A program made the translations under genes and the position numbers. This document shows, piece by piece, positions 52,691 to 62,448 of a stretch of 64,000 nt of DNA. The stretch covers positions 62,001 to 126,000 of the forward strand of contig NZ_BMXK01000001.1 in the NCBI RefSeq assembly GCF_014651715.1, given 5' to 3'. The notes under the pieces were generated by a model. That model was not told where the DNA came from. It saw only the letters and a program-made list of their open reading frames with translations, and made no database searches. The DNA is from Zhihengliuella salsuginis (GTDB lineage Bacteria > Actinomycetota > Actinomycetes > Actinomycetales > Micrococcaceae). The first letter of the stretch is position 1. Each line of letters opens with the position of its first letter.

Positions 52691-52715
52691 TCGCGCCGGC
52701 CACCGCCAGCGACGA

Positions 52716-52761
52716 CGCCGAGGGCGCCCGCACCGGAGAACCGGTGCGGGCGCCCTCGGCG
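52716..52761. terminator. Bidirectional terminator
   Basis: Perfect inverted repeat with 21-bp arms, starting CGCCGAGGGCGCCCGCACCG, around the loop AGAA. It lies between the convergent SulP and prfC genes, one base past the prfC stop. Confidence 0.85.
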
Positions 52762-52762
52762 T

Positions 52763-54352
52763 TCAGTCCGCGAACAGTTCGGGCAGCTTCTCGAGGGCGC
52801 GCTCGAACTTCCACTTGTCGCGGAAGACGCCCACCACCTCGCCGTCGGGACGGTAGAGCAGGTCGGTGCCGAAGACCTGCTTGAGCGATTCGACGTTCGG
52901 GCCCTTCAGAGGGCGGGAGAGCTCGTAGGGGAGCAGCTCGTCGTAGGCCGTTTCGACGCCGAATTCGCGTCGCAGGCGCTCCTTGACGACCTCGAACTGC
53001 AAGTCCCCGACGGCACCGAGTACGGGGCCGCGCGGGCTGCCGTCCGGCGTGCGGAACACCTGCACGGTGCCGTCCTCCTCAAGCTGCGCGATGCCCTTGG
53101 CGAAGCGCTTCTGCTGGCTGGAGTCCGTGAGGCGGATGACGCGGAAGCGTTCCGGGTTGAACCGGGGCATCGGCGGGAACTCGACGCGCTTGCCGGAGTG
53201 CATCGTGTCGCCGATCTTCAGGCCGGTCACGTTGACGAATCCGACGATATCGCCCGGCCACGAGAGCGCGGCGGTTTCGCGTCCGCGCCCTACGAGGTGG
53301 TGGGCGTACTTGGAATTCAGGGGTCGCCCGGACTGGGCGTGGCGGATGTCCATGCCGCGCTCGAAGGTCCCGGAGTTCACCCGGACGATCGCGATCTGGT
53401 CCCGGTGGGCCGGGTTCATGCCGGACTGGACCTTGAAGACGTAACCGGAGAAGTCGGCCGTCAGGGCGCGGTCGTCTCCCGTGACGGCGGTGCGCGGCGA
53501 CGGCGCGGGCGCGTGGGCTGCGATAAAGTCCATGACCGCCCGGACGCCCAGGTTGCTCGAGGCCGCGGTGAAGAAGACGGGAGTCTGCTCGCAAGCGGTG
53601 AAGTCCTCGTCGTCGAAGGCGCCGTTGAGTTCGCGGGCGAGAAGGGCGTTCTCGCTGGCGGCCGACCAGGCGCCGGGCTCGAGCCGCTCGTCGCTCGCGC
53701 CCTCGACGACCTCCTCGCGGGCCACGCGCGCCCCCGACTGCGTGGCCTCGTGCCACGTGTAGGTCTCCTCGCCCGGAGTCGTCAGACCCTGGAAGGCGCT
53801 GGGCAGGCCGACCGGCCAGTTCACGGCGACCGGGGTGCGGCCGGTCGCGTCCTGGATCTCGTCGAACAGCTCGAGCGGCTCCTTGCCGGGCCGGTCGCAT
53901 TTGTTGATGACGGTGATGACGGGCAGGTCGAGGCGGCGGCAGGCGTCGAAGAGCTTGCGCGTCTGCGGTTCCATGCCCTTGGCGGCATCGATCAGCATGA
54001 CGGTGAAGTCCACGGCCATCAGCACCCGGTAGGTGTCCTCGGAGAAGTCCGAGTGCCCGGGGGTGTCCAGGAGGTTGATGACCTTGCCCGCGAAGTCGAA
54101 GCGCAGCGCCGAGGAGCTGATGGAGATTCCGCGCTCGCGTTCGACGTCGTTCCAGTCGGACACCGTGGACTGCCGGCTCGCCTTGCCGTGCGTGACACCG
54201 GCTTCGTCGACCACCCGGGCCTGCAGCGCCATCGCCTCGGTCAGGGTGGACTTGCCGGCGTCCGGGTGAGAGATGACGGCGAAGGTTCGGCGCCGCGCGG
54301 TTTCGGTAGCGGGTCCGGCGTCGCCGCCGGCGGGGGAGTCAGTGTTCAGCAC
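52763..54352 (-). CDS. prfC: Peptide chain release factor 3
   Basis: GTPase that recycles RF1 and RF2 from the ribosome, 529 aa, the same length as E. coli RF3. The G motifs are SHPDAGKSTLTEAM (G1), DTPGHSDFSEDTYR (G3) and NKCDRPGK (G4), followed by the beta-barrel domain II and the C-terminal RF3 domain. Single gene, ending at the strong terminator at 52716. Confidence 0.96.
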   Translation of the reverse strand: MLNTDSPAGGDAGPATETARRRTFAVISHPDAGKSTLTEAMALQARVVDEAGVTHGKASRQSTVSDWNDVERERGISISSSALRFDFAGKVINLLDTPGHSDFSEDTYRVLMAVDFTVMLIDAAKGMEPQTRKLFDACRRLDLPVITVINKCDRPGKEPLELFDEIQDATGRTPVAVNWPVGLPSAFQGLTTPGEETYTWHEATQSGARVAREEVVEGASDERLEPGAWSAASENALLARELNGAFDDEDFTACEQTPVFFTAASSNLGVRAVMDFIAAHAPAPSPRTAVTGDDRALTADFSGYVFKVQSGMNPAHRDQIAIVRVNSGTFERGMDIRHAQSGRPLNSKYAHHLVGRGRETAALSWPGDIVGFVNVTGLKIGDTMHSGKRVEFPPMPRFNPERFRVIRLTDSSQQKRFAKGIAQLEEDGTVQVFRTPDGSPRGPVLGAVGDLQFEVVKERLRREFGVETAYDELLPYELSRPLKGPNVESLKQVFGTDLLYRPDGEVVGVFRDKWKFERALEKLPELFAD

Positions 54353-54433
54353 CCTCCAACGCTACCCCTTGCGCCGGGCGGCCGCCGGATCGTGTGGTGG
54401 AATGGCCGTATCCGCAACGCGCGAGGGGGAATC

Positions 54434-54814
54434 GTGGTCAGGCTCTACGGGCACGTGATCGGCGTCTGCTTCGGCGCCGCACTGACGGCCCTCGTCTTCT
54501 CGGTGGCGTTCGGGGTGCTCGTCTCAATCGCGCTCGCCGCACCCTTCCTGCTGGCCGGCACCCTGGCGACGCTCCTCCTCCGCGACCTGCCGGCGCGCCG
54601 GCTCAGCTGGCGTCAACTGAATGTGGTGGTCGGCTTGACGGTCGCCGTCCCCGTCGCGACGTGGCTGCCCGACCCCTGGTGGATGGCGGCGGGCGTGGCG
54701 CTCGGCGTGTCCGGCTATGCGGCCGTGGTGGTCTTCTGGAACCGGCAGGCGGACCAGCCCGAACCCGAGGATCCGCTGGCCGTCTTTGGCCCGCGCACCG
54801 GGCCTCCGGCCTGA
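54434..54814 (+). CDS. Small membrane protein, unknown
   Basis: Protein of 126 aa with four likely membrane segments and a short acidic, proline-rich tail. No family is recognised. GTG 54434 follows the good site GAGGGGGA; the open frame upstream overlaps prfC and is not coding. It lies 37 bases before the next gene and may be cotranscribed with it. The hydrophobic pattern and site make a real gene likely. Confidence 0.65.
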   Translation: MVRLYGHVIGVCFGAALTALVFSVAFGVLVSIALAAPFLLAGTLATLLLRDLPARRLSWRQLNVVVGLTVAVPVATWLPDPWWMAAGVALGVSGYAAVVVFWNRQADQPEPEDPLAVFGPRTGPPA

Positions 54815-54851
54815 GTTTCCCGCTACGGGGGCCGGGTGTAGCGTGCTGTCC

Positions 54852-55256
54852 ATGAGCACTCACGACTGGGCTCCGCTCTGGGAGCAGCTGGAATCCGACC
54901 GCCCGAGCGACGCCGCTCTGCTGCGCGCGCCCACCCTCGAGGTGGGCTCGCCCCGGAAGCTGCCGGAGGAGTACGCGCTTTTCGAGGCCCCGCTGGCGGA
55001 CTACGACGTCGTCGAGCTCACGCTCTTCGACCGCCCCGTCGCCCGCGGACGGGTCGCGTACGGTGACGGCTTCGCCGTCGTCGCGCCAGTTCTTCCCGTG
55101 CACGACGACGACGCGCTGGGGCCTGAGCACATCGGCGCCGTCGTCGAGCGCCTCGCGGACAACGCACACGGCGAGGGCGCCGAGACCGTCTACGCCCTGG
55201 TGGCCGCTGACGCCGTCGAGCACTACCGGGAGTTCGGCTTCGCCGACGCAGATTGA
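54852..55256 (+). CDS. Hypothetical protein, possibly GNAT-related
   Basis: Soluble acidic protein of 134 aa. The end, ETVYALVAADAVEHYREFGF, resembles the last strand and helix of GNAT acetyltransferases, but the acetyl-CoA loop is not seen. Codon use is typical of the genome. ATG 54852 gives the start MSTHDWAPLW. No function is assigned. Confidence 0.65.
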   Translation: MSTHDWAPLWEQLESDRPSDAALLRAPTLEVGSPRKLPEEYALFEAPLADYDVVELTLFDRPVARGRVAYGDGFAVVAPVLPVHDDDALGPEHIGAVVERLADNAHGEGAETVYALVAADAVEHYREFGFADAD

Positions 55257-55334
55257 GGCGGCGCTGACCGACTCGCGGCCCGGGGCGTGGGACCGTCTTG
55301 ACTCTCACACTGTGGCAGATGGGAGAACAGAAGC

Positions 55335-56138
55335 ATGTTGTCCATCGGAGCGTTCGCGCGTATCGGCCAGGTCAGCCACCGCATGCTGCGGCACTGGGAT
55401 GCGGCCGGGCTGCTGGTGCCTGCGCGCGTGGACGAGTTCACGGGGTTCCGCTCCTACGACCCGTCGCAGCTCGAGCGGCTGCACCGGATTGTCGCGCTGA
55501 GGCAGCTCGGGTTCGGTCTGGAGGACGTCGCCGATTTCCTCGAGGAAGGCGTCGACGCCGCCCGGATGGAAGCCCTCCTGCGCGCACGGAGGGCCGACGT
55601 CGAACGCGACTACCGGATCGCCGCGGCCCGGCTCGTGGACGTGGAACACCGGCTCCGCCTCATCGAAAGGGAGAAACACATGTCCACCGTCGAATTCGTC
55701 GAGAAGTCGCTGCCGCCGCTGCGGCTGGCCGCCGGGACCGCCGTCGTTGCGGAGCAGCCGGAGGTCGCCGGCGTCGTCGGGCCGCTGTTCGACCGGGTTG
55801 CGTCCGTCATCGGGTCCACGCCCGGCGCGCTGGAAACCCCGATCGCGCAGTACGACATGAGCGAGGAGGGCCTGCGCATCACCGCAGGGTACGTCTACAC
55901 GGGCGGGCCGCGCGAGGGCGTGGAGATCGTCGAGCTGCCGCGCGTCGACCAGGCCGTGTGCGCGGTGCACCTGGGCGAGATGAGCCGCATCGCCGAATCC
56001 TGGCAGGCGATCCACGCTGAGGCGATCGCCCGCGGGCTCGCCGCGTCGGGGCCGTGCCGGGAGCTCTACCTGCGCGCTGACGGCGAGGACCAGTCCGGCT
56101 GGGTCACCGAGCTCCAGCAGCCCGTGGCCCCGGTCTGA
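55335..56138 (+). CDS. MerR regulator with GyrI-like effector domain (BmrR type)
   Basis: Regulator of 267 aa: MerR HTH (SIGAFARIGQVSHRMLRHWD), a linker coiled coil (about 75-112) and a C-terminal GyrI/AraC-effector-like domain (about 117-265), the layout of BmrR and TipA-like proteins that sense lipophilic or cationic drugs. No transporter is next to it in the same direction; the SLC13 gene is convergent. ATG 55335 follows GGGAGAA. Confidence 0.88.
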   Translation: MLSIGAFARIGQVSHRMLRHWDAAGLLVPARVDEFTGFRSYDPSQLERLHRIVALRQLGFGLEDVADFLEEGVDAARMEALLRARRADVERDYRIAAARLVDVEHRLRLIEREKHMSTVEFVEKSLPPLRLAAGTAVVAEQPEVAGVVGPLFDRVASVIGSTPGALETPIAQYDMSEEGLRITAGYVYTGGPREGVEIVELPRVDQAVCAVHLGEMSRIAESWQAIHAEAIARGLAASGPCRELYLRADGEDQSGWVTELQQPVAPV

Positions 56139-56172
56139 GACACGCCGCCGGAGGAGTCGACCGTCCGGAGGC

Positions 56173-57993
56173 CTACCCCCACATCCACCAGATGGCGGTG
56201 CAGGTGGCCACCATCAGGATGAGGTTGAGTGGGGCCCCCACCTTCGCGAAGTCGGTGAACTTGTAGACGCCGGTGCCGAACACCATCGCGTTGGTCTGGT
56301 AGCCGACCGGCGAGAGGAAGCTGGTCGATGCCGCGAACATCACGGTCAGCGCTACCGCCAGGACCGGGATGTCGAGCGCCGTCGAGAGCGCGACACCGAC
56401 GGGGACCAGAATGACCACGCTCGCATTGTTGCTGACGACCTCGGTGAGCACGGTTGTGACGACGTAGAGCGCCATCAGCACGAGCAGCGGATGCCACCCG
56501 GTCGCAGCCGAGGCGAGCACCTCGCCGATCCACTGCGCGCCACCGGACTTCGTCATGGCGATCCCCAGAGGGATCACGCCGGCCAGCATGAAGATGATCT
56601 CCCACTGCACCCCGCTCGTGAGGTCCTCGGCCGTGATGCAGCGGGAAACGGCCATCAGGACGACGCCGGCCAGCGCCGTCACCACGATGGGCAGCGGCGT
56701 GAGCGCGGCAGAGAGGACGACGGCGAGCATGATGGAGCCGACCAGCCACATTCGGCTGCGGTCGAATTCGTCCTCGAACTCGCTCAGCAGCACGAGGTCC
56801 GGCCGGCTGCGAAGCTGCGGCAGGTCCTTTTCGGCGGCCTCCAGCAGCACGATTTCGCCCACCCGCAGCTTGGTGTCCGCCAAGCGGGTGTCCTGCGTGC
56901 CGGAACCCTCGAGGCCGATGGGCCGGGCACGGTAGCGCCGCCAGAATCCGATGTCGGCAGAGCGGCGGCCGTTGAACAGCCAGCGGTTGCGCACCACCGC
57001 GCGCACAAGGTGCCCCTCCCGCGCGTGCCCGTAGTTGCCGTCCATATCGCTCGCCACGTGTACGTGATCGCTGGCCACGAAGTCGGCCACCTGACGTGTG
57101 GTCGCGTGGACGGTGACGATGTCGCCGTCTTCCAGCGGCATCGTCGCGGCAGGTTCGCTGTCGTGCCGAGTATCGCCTCTGGTGAGGCCCAAGATATCGG
57201 CGCCGATGTAATTGACGTTGTCAGCATCGGCCAGCGTGTTCCCGACGAGTTCACTGCCGTGCGGGATGCGCAGTTCGACGACGAACTGGGCGTCCTCGTC
57301 CGTTTCGCCGCCGCCCAGGTCGCGATTCGGCAGGAGGTGCCGACCGACAGTCACGAAGTACAACAGGCCGATCACGAGAATGAGTAGGCCGACCGGGGCG
57401 AATTCGAACATGCCGAGCGGGCGCCCGAACTGCGGCAGGTCCGCCAGGATGGCCACCGCCAGAATCGACGTCGAGGTGCCGATGACGGTGAGCATCCCGC
57501 CGAGCATGCCGAGGAAGCTGAGCGGGATGAGCGCTTTGGATGCTTTCAGGCCGATGCGTCGAGACAATTCGATGACGAAGGGGATCGCCACCGCCACTGC
57601 GGCAGTGTTGTTGACGAAGCCGGAGATGACGCCGACGAGCCCTGTCACCACCAGCAGGAAGCGGACCTCTGAATCGCCGACGAGGGGGACGATTTTGCGC
57701 CCGAGGACGTGCATCAAGCCGGACCGTTGAATGCCCGCGGAGAGCAGGAACATCGCCATCACCGTCACGGTGGCGGGATTGGAGAGACCGGAGAGCCCTT
57801 CCTCGACCGTCGGGAAGCTGCCGGCGAAGTCGAGCCCGGTGTCGCGCAGCCACGGCAGCTCTCCGATGAACGGGACGCAGATGACCAGCACCATGATGCC
57901 GAGCGAGGTGACGTAGAGCGGGAGCTTCTGACTGGCGAAGAAATACAGCGCGACCGCGATGATGGCGAAAACAACGGAGATCTCGACTGTCAT
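56173..57993 (-). CDS. SLC13-type transporter with RCK_C (TrkA-C) domains
   Basis: Membrane protein of 606 aa. N-terminal membrane block (about 1-210), a cytoplasmic part with two TrkA-C-like repeats (about 225-390; VVELRIPHGSELVGNTLADA and KLRVGEIVLLEAAEKDLPQL) and a second membrane block. The motifs GFVNNTAAVAVAIPFV and VSNNASVVILVPVGVAL are the paired hairpins of the SLC13/citrate-transporter fold. Members carry sulfate or di- and tricarboxylates; which one is not clear. Single gene. Confidence 0.88.
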   Translation of the reverse strand: MTVEISVVFAIIAVALYFFASQKLPLYVTSLGIMVLVICVPFIGELPWLRDTGLDFAGSFPTVEEGLSGLSNPATVTVMAMFLLSAGIQRSGLMHVLGRKIVPLVGDSEVRFLLVVTGLVGVISGFVNNTAAVAVAIPFVIELSRRIGLKASKALIPLSFLGMLGGMLTVIGTSTSILAVAILADLPQFGRPLGMFEFAPVGLLILVIGLLYFVTVGRHLLPNRDLGGGETDEDAQFVVELRIPHGSELVGNTLADADNVNYIGADILGLTRGDTRHDSEPAATMPLEDGDIVTVHATTRQVADFVASDHVHVASDMDGNYGHAREGHLVRAVVRNRWLFNGRRSADIGFWRRYRARPIGLEGSGTQDTRLADTKLRVGEIVLLEAAEKDLPQLRSRPDLVLLSEFEDEFDRSRMWLVGSIMLAVVLSAALTPLPIVVTALAGVVLMAVSRCITAEDLTSGVQWEIIFMLAGVIPLGIAMTKSGGAQWIGEVLASAATGWHPLLVLMALYVVTTVLTEVVSNNASVVILVPVGVALSTALDIPVLAVALTVMFAASTSFLSPVGYQTNAMVFGTGVYKFTDFAKVGAPLNLILMVATCTAIWWMWG

Positions 57994-58102
57994 GAAACCT
58001 GAGAGTAGCAGTGACCCGGCTCGCCCTACTCAGGATGAAGAACTCTCCTGAGCCTCGGCCGGCGCCACTGGACGGTGCCGGACCGGAGCCGAACACAGCG
58101 CA

Positions 58103-58135
58103 GCGGCCGCTCACCCGGAAAGGGTGAGCGGCCGC
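58103..58135. terminator. Terminator hairpin
   Basis: Perfect 14-bp stem GCGGCCGCTCACCC with its complement around the loop GGAAA, 38 bases past the nhaA stop and thus likely its terminator (minus strand), also shielding the SLC13 promoter region. Confidence 0.8.
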
Positions 58136-58173
58136 CGTCGTGAGTTCAACCCAACCCGTTGGCCGGGAGGGGA

Positions 58174-59532
58174 CTACTTCCCGTTGTTCTCGTAAACGTC
58201 CGGGATGCCGTCCTGGTTGGCATCGACGGCCGCCTCGCGCTCGACGCGCTTGTAGTGGCGGTTGCGGGAACCGAGCAGAATCGCGGCCAGGATGGCGGCG
58301 AGCAGCGAGGCGGAGAGGATCGCCACCTTCGCGTGGTCGTTGTGCGGGCTCTCGAGGCCGAAGCTGAGCTCTGCCACCAGCAGGGAGACCGTGAAGCCGA
58401 TGCCTGCCAGCAGGCCGACGCCGAAGAGGTCGATCCACTTGATCGACTTGTCGAGCTCGGCGTTCGTGAACTTCGCCATCAGCCAGGTCGTGACGAGGAT
58501 GCCGAGCGGCTTGCCGAACACCAGGCCGGCGACGACGCCGATCGTGACGGTGTCGGTCAGCGCGGAGACGAAGCCCTCCGCGCCGCCGATCGCGACGCCC
58601 GCTGAGAAGAAGGCGAAGACGGGGACCGCGAAACCGCTCGAGATCGGGCGCAGGTGGTGCTCCAGATCTTCGGCGAGACCGTGGGTCGCGCCCTTGTCCT
58701 TGCCCTTCTGACTGACGAGCACGGGGACGACGAAGCCGAGGACGACGCCGGCGATGGTCGCGTGGATGCCGGAGGCGTGGAGGAGCGCCCAGGCGATGAA
58801 GCCCAGCGGCAGCAGGATGACCCAGGCGGCCCACTTGCTGGTGCCGAAGAAGTGACGGAACTTCTGCGCCAGGAACGCGTAGATGATCACGGGGACCAGG
58901 AAGAGCAGCAGCGGGGCGATCTCGATCTCATCGGTGTAGAAGATCGCGATGATCAGGATGGCGATGAGGTCGTCGACGACGGCGAGCGTCAGCAGGAAGA
59001 TGCGCAGCGGCGACGGCAGGTGCGAGCCGATGATCGCCAGCACGGCGACGGCGAACGCGATGTCGGTCGCCGTCGGGATGGCCCAGCCGTGCAGGGCCGT
59101 GGCTGAGCCCATGTTGATGAGCGCGTAGATCCCGGCCGGGATCACGACGCCGCCGACAGCGGCCATGACGGGGACCATCGCCTTGGATGGTTTGCGCAGG
59201 TCGCCCGCGACGATCTCCTTCTTCAGCTCGAGTCCGACGAGGAAGAAGAAGATGGCCAGCAGGCCGTCCGAGGCCCAGTGGCCCAGGCTCAGGTCCAGGT
59301 GCAGCGACTCGATGCCGACGTGGAAATCGCGCAGCGAGAAGTAGGAGTCCGCGGCCGGTGAATTGGCCCAGATCAGCGCGATGGCGGCGGCGGCGACCAG
59401 CAGCATGCCGCCGACTGTCTCCTTGCGGAGGATCTCGCCGATGCGGCGGGACTCTGAGTACGTGCCCCATCCGATGAGCGGCCGGGAGGTCCCGTCCTCT
59501 TGCGGCGGCGTGGGCTGTGGCGAATTTGCCAT
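58174..59532 (-). CDS. nhaA: NhaA sodium/proton antiporter with acidic calcium-loop-like tail
   Basis: Na+/H+ antiporter of 452 aa. The essential paired aspartates are in [10 protein letters not shown], with the assembly region [18 protein letters not shown]; 11-12 membrane segments are visible. ATG 59532 is the natural start ([10 protein letters not shown]). The C-terminus is extended by [16 protein letters not shown], which has the DxNxDGxxD spacing of dockerin or thrombospondin-type calcium loops, an uncommon addition. It exports sodium and regulates pH. Confidence 0.93.
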   Translation of the reverse strand: MANSPQPTPPQEDGTSRPLIGWGTYSESRRIGEILRKETVGGMLLVAAAAIALIWANSPAADSYFSLRDFHVGIESLHLDLSLGHWASDGLLAIFFFLVGLELKKEIVAGDLRKPSKAMVPVMAAVGGVVIPAGIYALINMGSATALHGWAIPTATDIAFAVAVLAIIGSHLPSPLRIFLLTLAVVDDLIAILIIAIFYTDEIEIAPLLLFLVPVIIYAFLAQKFRHFFGTSKWAAWVILLPLGFIAWALLHASGIHATIAGVVLGFVVPVLVSQKGKDKGATHGLAEDLEHHLRPISSGFAVPVFAFFSAGVAIGGAEGFVSALTDTVTIGVVAGLVFGKPLGILVTTWLMAKFTNAELDKSIKWIDLFGVGLLAGIGFTVSLLVAELSFGLESPHNDHAKVAILSASLLAAILAAILLGSRNRHYKRVEREAAVDANQDGIPDVYENNGK

Positions 59533-59643
59533 ATGAGAGTCAGTCCTTTTGGGGTCGATGAAAATTGTGCCGACCAGTCTTCCCGGCTCACCACCATCCA
59601 TTCTAGGGGAGGCAGTGGCGCCGACCTCAATTAAGCTGGGTGG

Positions 59644-60345
59644 GTGAACCCTTCCGAGATCTCCGAGACGCCCGAGGGCGCCGCTGCCGCGGCTGCACCC
59701 GCTTCCACGACGACGCCGGCGCAGCCGCCGGCCCCCGAGGTGGGCGTCGGGCCATGGGAAGGCGAATGGCCCGACGGGGAGCACTGGGACCCCGACCTGC
59801 TGCGTGAGGGCGACCGGCGCAACGTGCTGGACGCGTACCGCTACTGGAATCATGACGCGATCGTCGCCGAGCTGGACACGCGCCGGCACGAGTTCCACGT
59901 CGCCATCGAGAACTGGCAGCACGACCTGAACATCGGCACGGTGGTCCGCACTGCGAACGCGTTCCTGGCCAAGGAGGTCCACATCATCGGACGCCGGCGC
60001 TGGAACCGGCGCGGCGCCATGGTGACGGACAAGTACCAGCACGTCCGCCACCACCCGACGGTCGACGAGTTCGTCGAGTGGGCGCGCGGCGAGGGGCTGG
60101 CCATCATCGGGGTCGACATCTTCCCGGACTCCCAGCAGTTGGAGACGTACGATCTGCCGCGCAATTGCGTGCTCGTCTTCGGGCAGGAGGGCCCCGGACT
60201 GAGCGAGGAGGTCCATGCTGCGGCGGAGACGACGCTCTCGATCGAGCAGTTCGGTTCGACCCGATCGATCAACGCGGCGTCGGCGGCCGGCATCGCGATG
60301 CACGCTTGGATCCGCCGTCACGTGTTCGGGCAGCGCACCAGCTGA
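59644..60345 (+). CDS. SpoU/TrmH family RNA methyltransferase
   Basis: SPOUT-fold 2'-O-ribose methyltransferase of 233 aa. Motif 1 is [12 protein letters not shown], motif 2 [13 protein letters not shown] and motif 3 [20 protein letters not shown], the last forming the knot that binds S-adenosylmethionine. The first 45 residues are a proline/alanine-rich extension. Start GTG 59644, 10 bases after a poor site; divergent from nhaA. Substrate may be tRNA or rRNA. Confidence 0.88.
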   Translation: MNPSEISETPEGAAAAAAPASTTTPAQPPAPEVGVGPWEGEWPDGEHWDPDLLREGDRRNVLDAYRYWNHDAIVAELDTRRHEFHVAIENWQHDLNIGTVVRTANAFLAKEVHIIGRRRWNRRGAMVTDKYQHVRHHPTVDEFVEWARGEGLAIIGVDIFPDSQQLETYDLPRNCVLVFGQEGPGLSEEVHAAAETTLSIEQFGSTRSINAASAAGIAMHAWIRRHVFGQRTS

Positions 60346-60381
60346 TTTCCCGGCCGCCCCTGCCGCGGTGCGGGCCCGTCC

Positions 60382-62262
60382 TCAGAACGGGCAGGGACGG
60401 AGGAACTCGACGAGGCGGTGCTCCATGCCCGCGACGAGCCGTGCGAATTCTTCATCCCTGCCGGAGGCCCGGGCTCTGCCGCGGCGGCGGTGCCCGAGGG
60501 AGGTGAGGATGAGGCCCGGCCCGTGCTTGAAGAGGTCCGTGCCCGGTTGGCCGGTGTCGATCTTGAGGGTGCGGGCGCGGATCATCGTGCTCAGCTGGCG
60601 CTTCGCCCGGTCGGGAACAGCGGCCCAGGGGGAGTCGGGCAGGGTGACGCGGCGTGTGCCCCAGAATGTTTCGACTTCGAGGGTGCCGTCTGGTTGCAGG
60701 TCGAAGGTCAGGAGTCCCCAGGACTTCAGCCGGTGGCATCTCTTGCAGAGACTCACGAGGTTCTCCAGCCGGGTCCTCCCGCCGTGCTGGAACTCGATCA
60801 CGTGGTCGGGTTCGCACGCGCTGGCTCTCCGCCCGCAGCCGGGTACCCGGCAGGTCCGGTCCCGGAGCGCGAGGGCTCGGCGCATGGCTGCGGTGGGCCG
60901 GTAGGCGTCGGCGTCGAATCGGGTGATCTCGCCGCTCCAGGGATCCGTGACGACCCGCGTCCAGGTGCTCGACTGGGGTAGGAGCCGCTCCAGTTCGCTG
61001 ATGTCGAAGGCCCCGAACCGCTCGGTCTCGGCCAGCCCGGATGTCGCCGCCGGGTGGTCGGCTGCGGCCCCGTCAAACTCGCCGGCGGCGGGTTCTGGGG
61101 TGGTCCCTGCGGAACCGCCTGCGCCGGAGTGGTCTGCGGCGGTGCGGTCCAGAGTGGCGAGCAGCGTGGCCGGGACGGTGATCGTGACCAGCGGCTTCAC
61201 GTTGGCCAGACCGGCCGCTTCCGGGCCGGAGAGCAGCATGTCGACGAAGGCGTCGGCGCGGACCTGCCGTGCTGTCCGCGGTTCGCCGCCCTCTTCGGCG
61301 TCGTCCTCGAGGCCCCACTCGCCGAGGCCCTGTCCGTTGTCGTTCGCGTCGATCCGCGGAGTGCTCCCGGCGGCGGGGCCGTCCTGGAGGGCTGGGCGCG
61401 TGCGGGTTGCCGGGTTTGTCTGGGCGGCCGCGTACTCGGCCAGCCGGCGATCGATCGCCTCCGCGGCCGCCGTCGGAATGTAGGCGGTCAGGTAGCACAT
61501 GCCGTTCTCGTCGGGTTCGACGGCCACGAACCTGTCTGCCCGCGCGCGGCCGTGCCGGACGCCGAACGGCTCGTCGAGTTCGCGCTCGAGGCGGCGCTTG
61601 CCGTGCCGCTCGAGTTGTCCCGGTGTCTTGCCGGTGGCACGATCCAGCACGTCGGCGCAGAAGCGGCGGCGCTGCGCCCGGCACTCGTCCCGTGCGGACT
61701 GGAGCGTCCGCTGGTGCTCCTCCACTGCCGCCGGATCGCCTTCATCAGGGGCCGCGACGTCGGCAGGCACGATCTTCGCCGCCAAGTCGACCACAGTGCG
61801 CGCGTGCGCCGGTCCGGTTTCCCCTGCTGCCAGCGCCTCGAGGACGGCGGGGACCTCGCCGACCAGCACCCGTGCGCGGGAGAGTTCGCGGGCCGCGCTC
61901 TGCCGGGCGATGCCGCGAACCGAGGCGATCTCCTGTGCCACCGCCTGCTCCGGGGCCGTCGAAGCGAGCCGGCCCGCGTTCACGGACCGGGCCATGCCCT
62001 CCGAGGACGCCGCAACCTCCTCGAGGTCGGCGGCCAGCGCTTCCTGCGCAGAGGTCTCGAGGCGGACGGCCGCTTCATACGACGCCGCCTCGGCGAAGCA
62101 GCGCAGCTGCTCTGCGAAGACGAGGAGGCCCTGCGGTCCCAGGCTCTCCGCCGCGACTTCCAGCGCCTTCCGTCCGGCAGGGGACGGCTCGTCGGGCGCG
62201 GCCGGCTCCAGGTCGAGGACTGCGTCCCCGATCCGGAACCGGAAGCGTTGCGAGTGGGCCAT
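60382..62262 (-). CDS. DUF222 HNH endonuclease-like protein
   Basis: Protein of 626 aa: N-terminal DUF222 domain (about 30-330), low-complexity acidic middle, and a C-terminal HNH motif (ACEPDHVIEFQHGG, then ENLVSLCKRCHRLKSWG) with zinc cysteines and the H-N-H triad. This family (13E12-type repeat proteins) is abundant in actinobacteria, often in many copies per genome, with unknown function. ATG 62262 is chosen since an ideal -10 box lies seven bases before it, suggesting a leaderless mRNA. Confidence 0.9.
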   Translation of the reverse strand: MAHSQRFRFRIGDAVLDLEPAAPDEPSPAGRKALEVAAESLGPQGLLVFAEQLRCFAEAASYEAAVRLETSAQEALAADLEEVAASSEGMARSVNAGRLASTAPEQAVAQEIASVRGIARQSAARELSRARVLVGEVPAVLEALAAGETGPAHARTVVDLAAKIVPADVAAPDEGDPAAVEEHQRTLQSARDECRAQRRRFCADVLDRATGKTPGQLERHGKRRLERELDEPFGVRHGRARADRFVAVEPDENGMCYLTAYIPTAAAEAIDRRLAEYAAAQTNPATRTRPALQDGPAAGSTPRIDANDNGQGLGEWGLEDDAEEGGEPRTARQVRADAFVDMLLSGPEAAGLANVKPLVTITVPATLLATLDRTAADHSGAGGSAGTTPEPAAGEFDGAAADHPAATSGLAETERFGAFDISELERLLPQSSTWTRVVTDPWSGEITRFDADAYRPTAAMRRALALRDRTCRVPGCGRRASACEPDHVIEFQHGGRTRLENLVSLCKRCHRLKSWGLLTFDLQPDGTLEVETFWGTRRVTLPDSPWAAVPDRAKRQLSTMIRARTLKIDTGQPGTDLFKHGPGLILTSLGHRRRGRARASGRDEEFARLVAGMEHRLVEFLRPCPF

Positions 62263-62269
62263 ACCACCC

Positions 62270-62298
62270 ATTATAGAAGATGTGTTCGATCAAGTGAA
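62270..62298 (-). promoter_or_regulatory. Promoter of the DUF222-HNH gene (leaderless)
   Basis: On the minus strand TTCACT (62293-62298) and a consensus TATAAT (62270-62275) are separated by 17 bases. Transcription would start about 62263, right at ATG 62262, so the message would have no leader. The ATG at 62271 overlaps the -10 box and cannot be the start. Confidence 0.65.
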
Positions 62299-62448
62299 GA
62301 GCAGGGAGAGCCGATTGGATCCGTTTTCGAACCTCTTTACGGGGTGCACATCTGGGTCTAGTCTGTGACTCGGCTCACAGGTTACCCGCGAGTATCTTCA
62401 CGGTGGAGCCGCCGGCAACGACGCCGCACCTCGATGACAGGAGTCCGC

